Origin: a virus
DNA: 22,877 nucleotides
Direction: 5' to 3' (one strand)
Virus record (IMG/VR): IMGVR_UViG_3300023179_000540
Location: 1 to 22,877 of that record
Position 1 is the first letter of the stretch, and the number at the start of each line of letters is the position of its first letter. The notes under the pieces were generated by a model that was given only the letters and a program-made list of their open reading frames with translations, was not told the DNA's origin and made no database searches. Positions 22,877-22,877 of this stretch are shown piece by piece. The position numbers and the translations under genes are program-made.

Positions 22877-22877
22877 C

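Overview
The window is an AT-rich piece of a T4-like contractile-tailed phage genome, most likely from a marine phage of a Gram-negative bacterium. The evidence is a set of T4 core genes: prohead scaffold gp22, protease gp21, an acidic gp67/68-like core protein, portal gp20, gp26, recombination nuclease gp46/gp47, late sigma factor gp55, and baseplate proteins gp48, gp53 and gp5. No photosynthesis genes are visible, so a cyanophage is not indicated. The host cannot be fixed from sequence alone.

Layout. 1-4179 (minus): head module, gp20 to gp22. 4229-6508 (minus): probable tail tape measure. 6558-7618 (plus): gp26, which appears to continue into a gp51-like C-terminal domain by a programmed -1 frameshift, as tail assembly chaperones do. 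7619-8025: no gene, but a strongly structured stretch that folds better as minus-strand RNA. 8026-12067 (minus): accessory operon encoding a periplasmic binding protein with signal peptide, an ABC ATPase, a membrane permease, a 2OG-Fe(II) oxygenase-like protein and a PP-loop ATPase. 12068-12277: leader of that operon, with a late promoter, a compact multi-hairpin RNA, a terminator-like hairpin with a U-run, and an 8-nt anti-Shine-Dalgarno. 12277-17366 (minus): late sigma gp55, gp47, gp46, a radical SAM enzyme and a PD-(D/E)XK nuclease, the last three joined by ATGA overlaps. 17426-22876 (plus): baseplate genes gp48, gp53, a 1077-aa protein and gp5.

Regulation. Matches to the T4-type late promoter (TATAAATA, or NATAAATA in marine relatives) lie in front of gp20, the tape measure, the ABC operon and gp48. 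gp55, encoded here, is the sigma factor expected to read them.

Most notable is the complete phage-encoded SsuABC/TauABC/NMT1-type importer behind a riboswitch-like leader. Its predicted transcript start coincides with the first base of the RNA's closing stem. The frameshift signal in gp26 and the orphan structured RNA at 7.7-8.0 kb are the next strongest. Both outermost genes (gp22 and gp5) stop within a few bases of the window ends, where the families normally continue, so those two stops should be distrusted.
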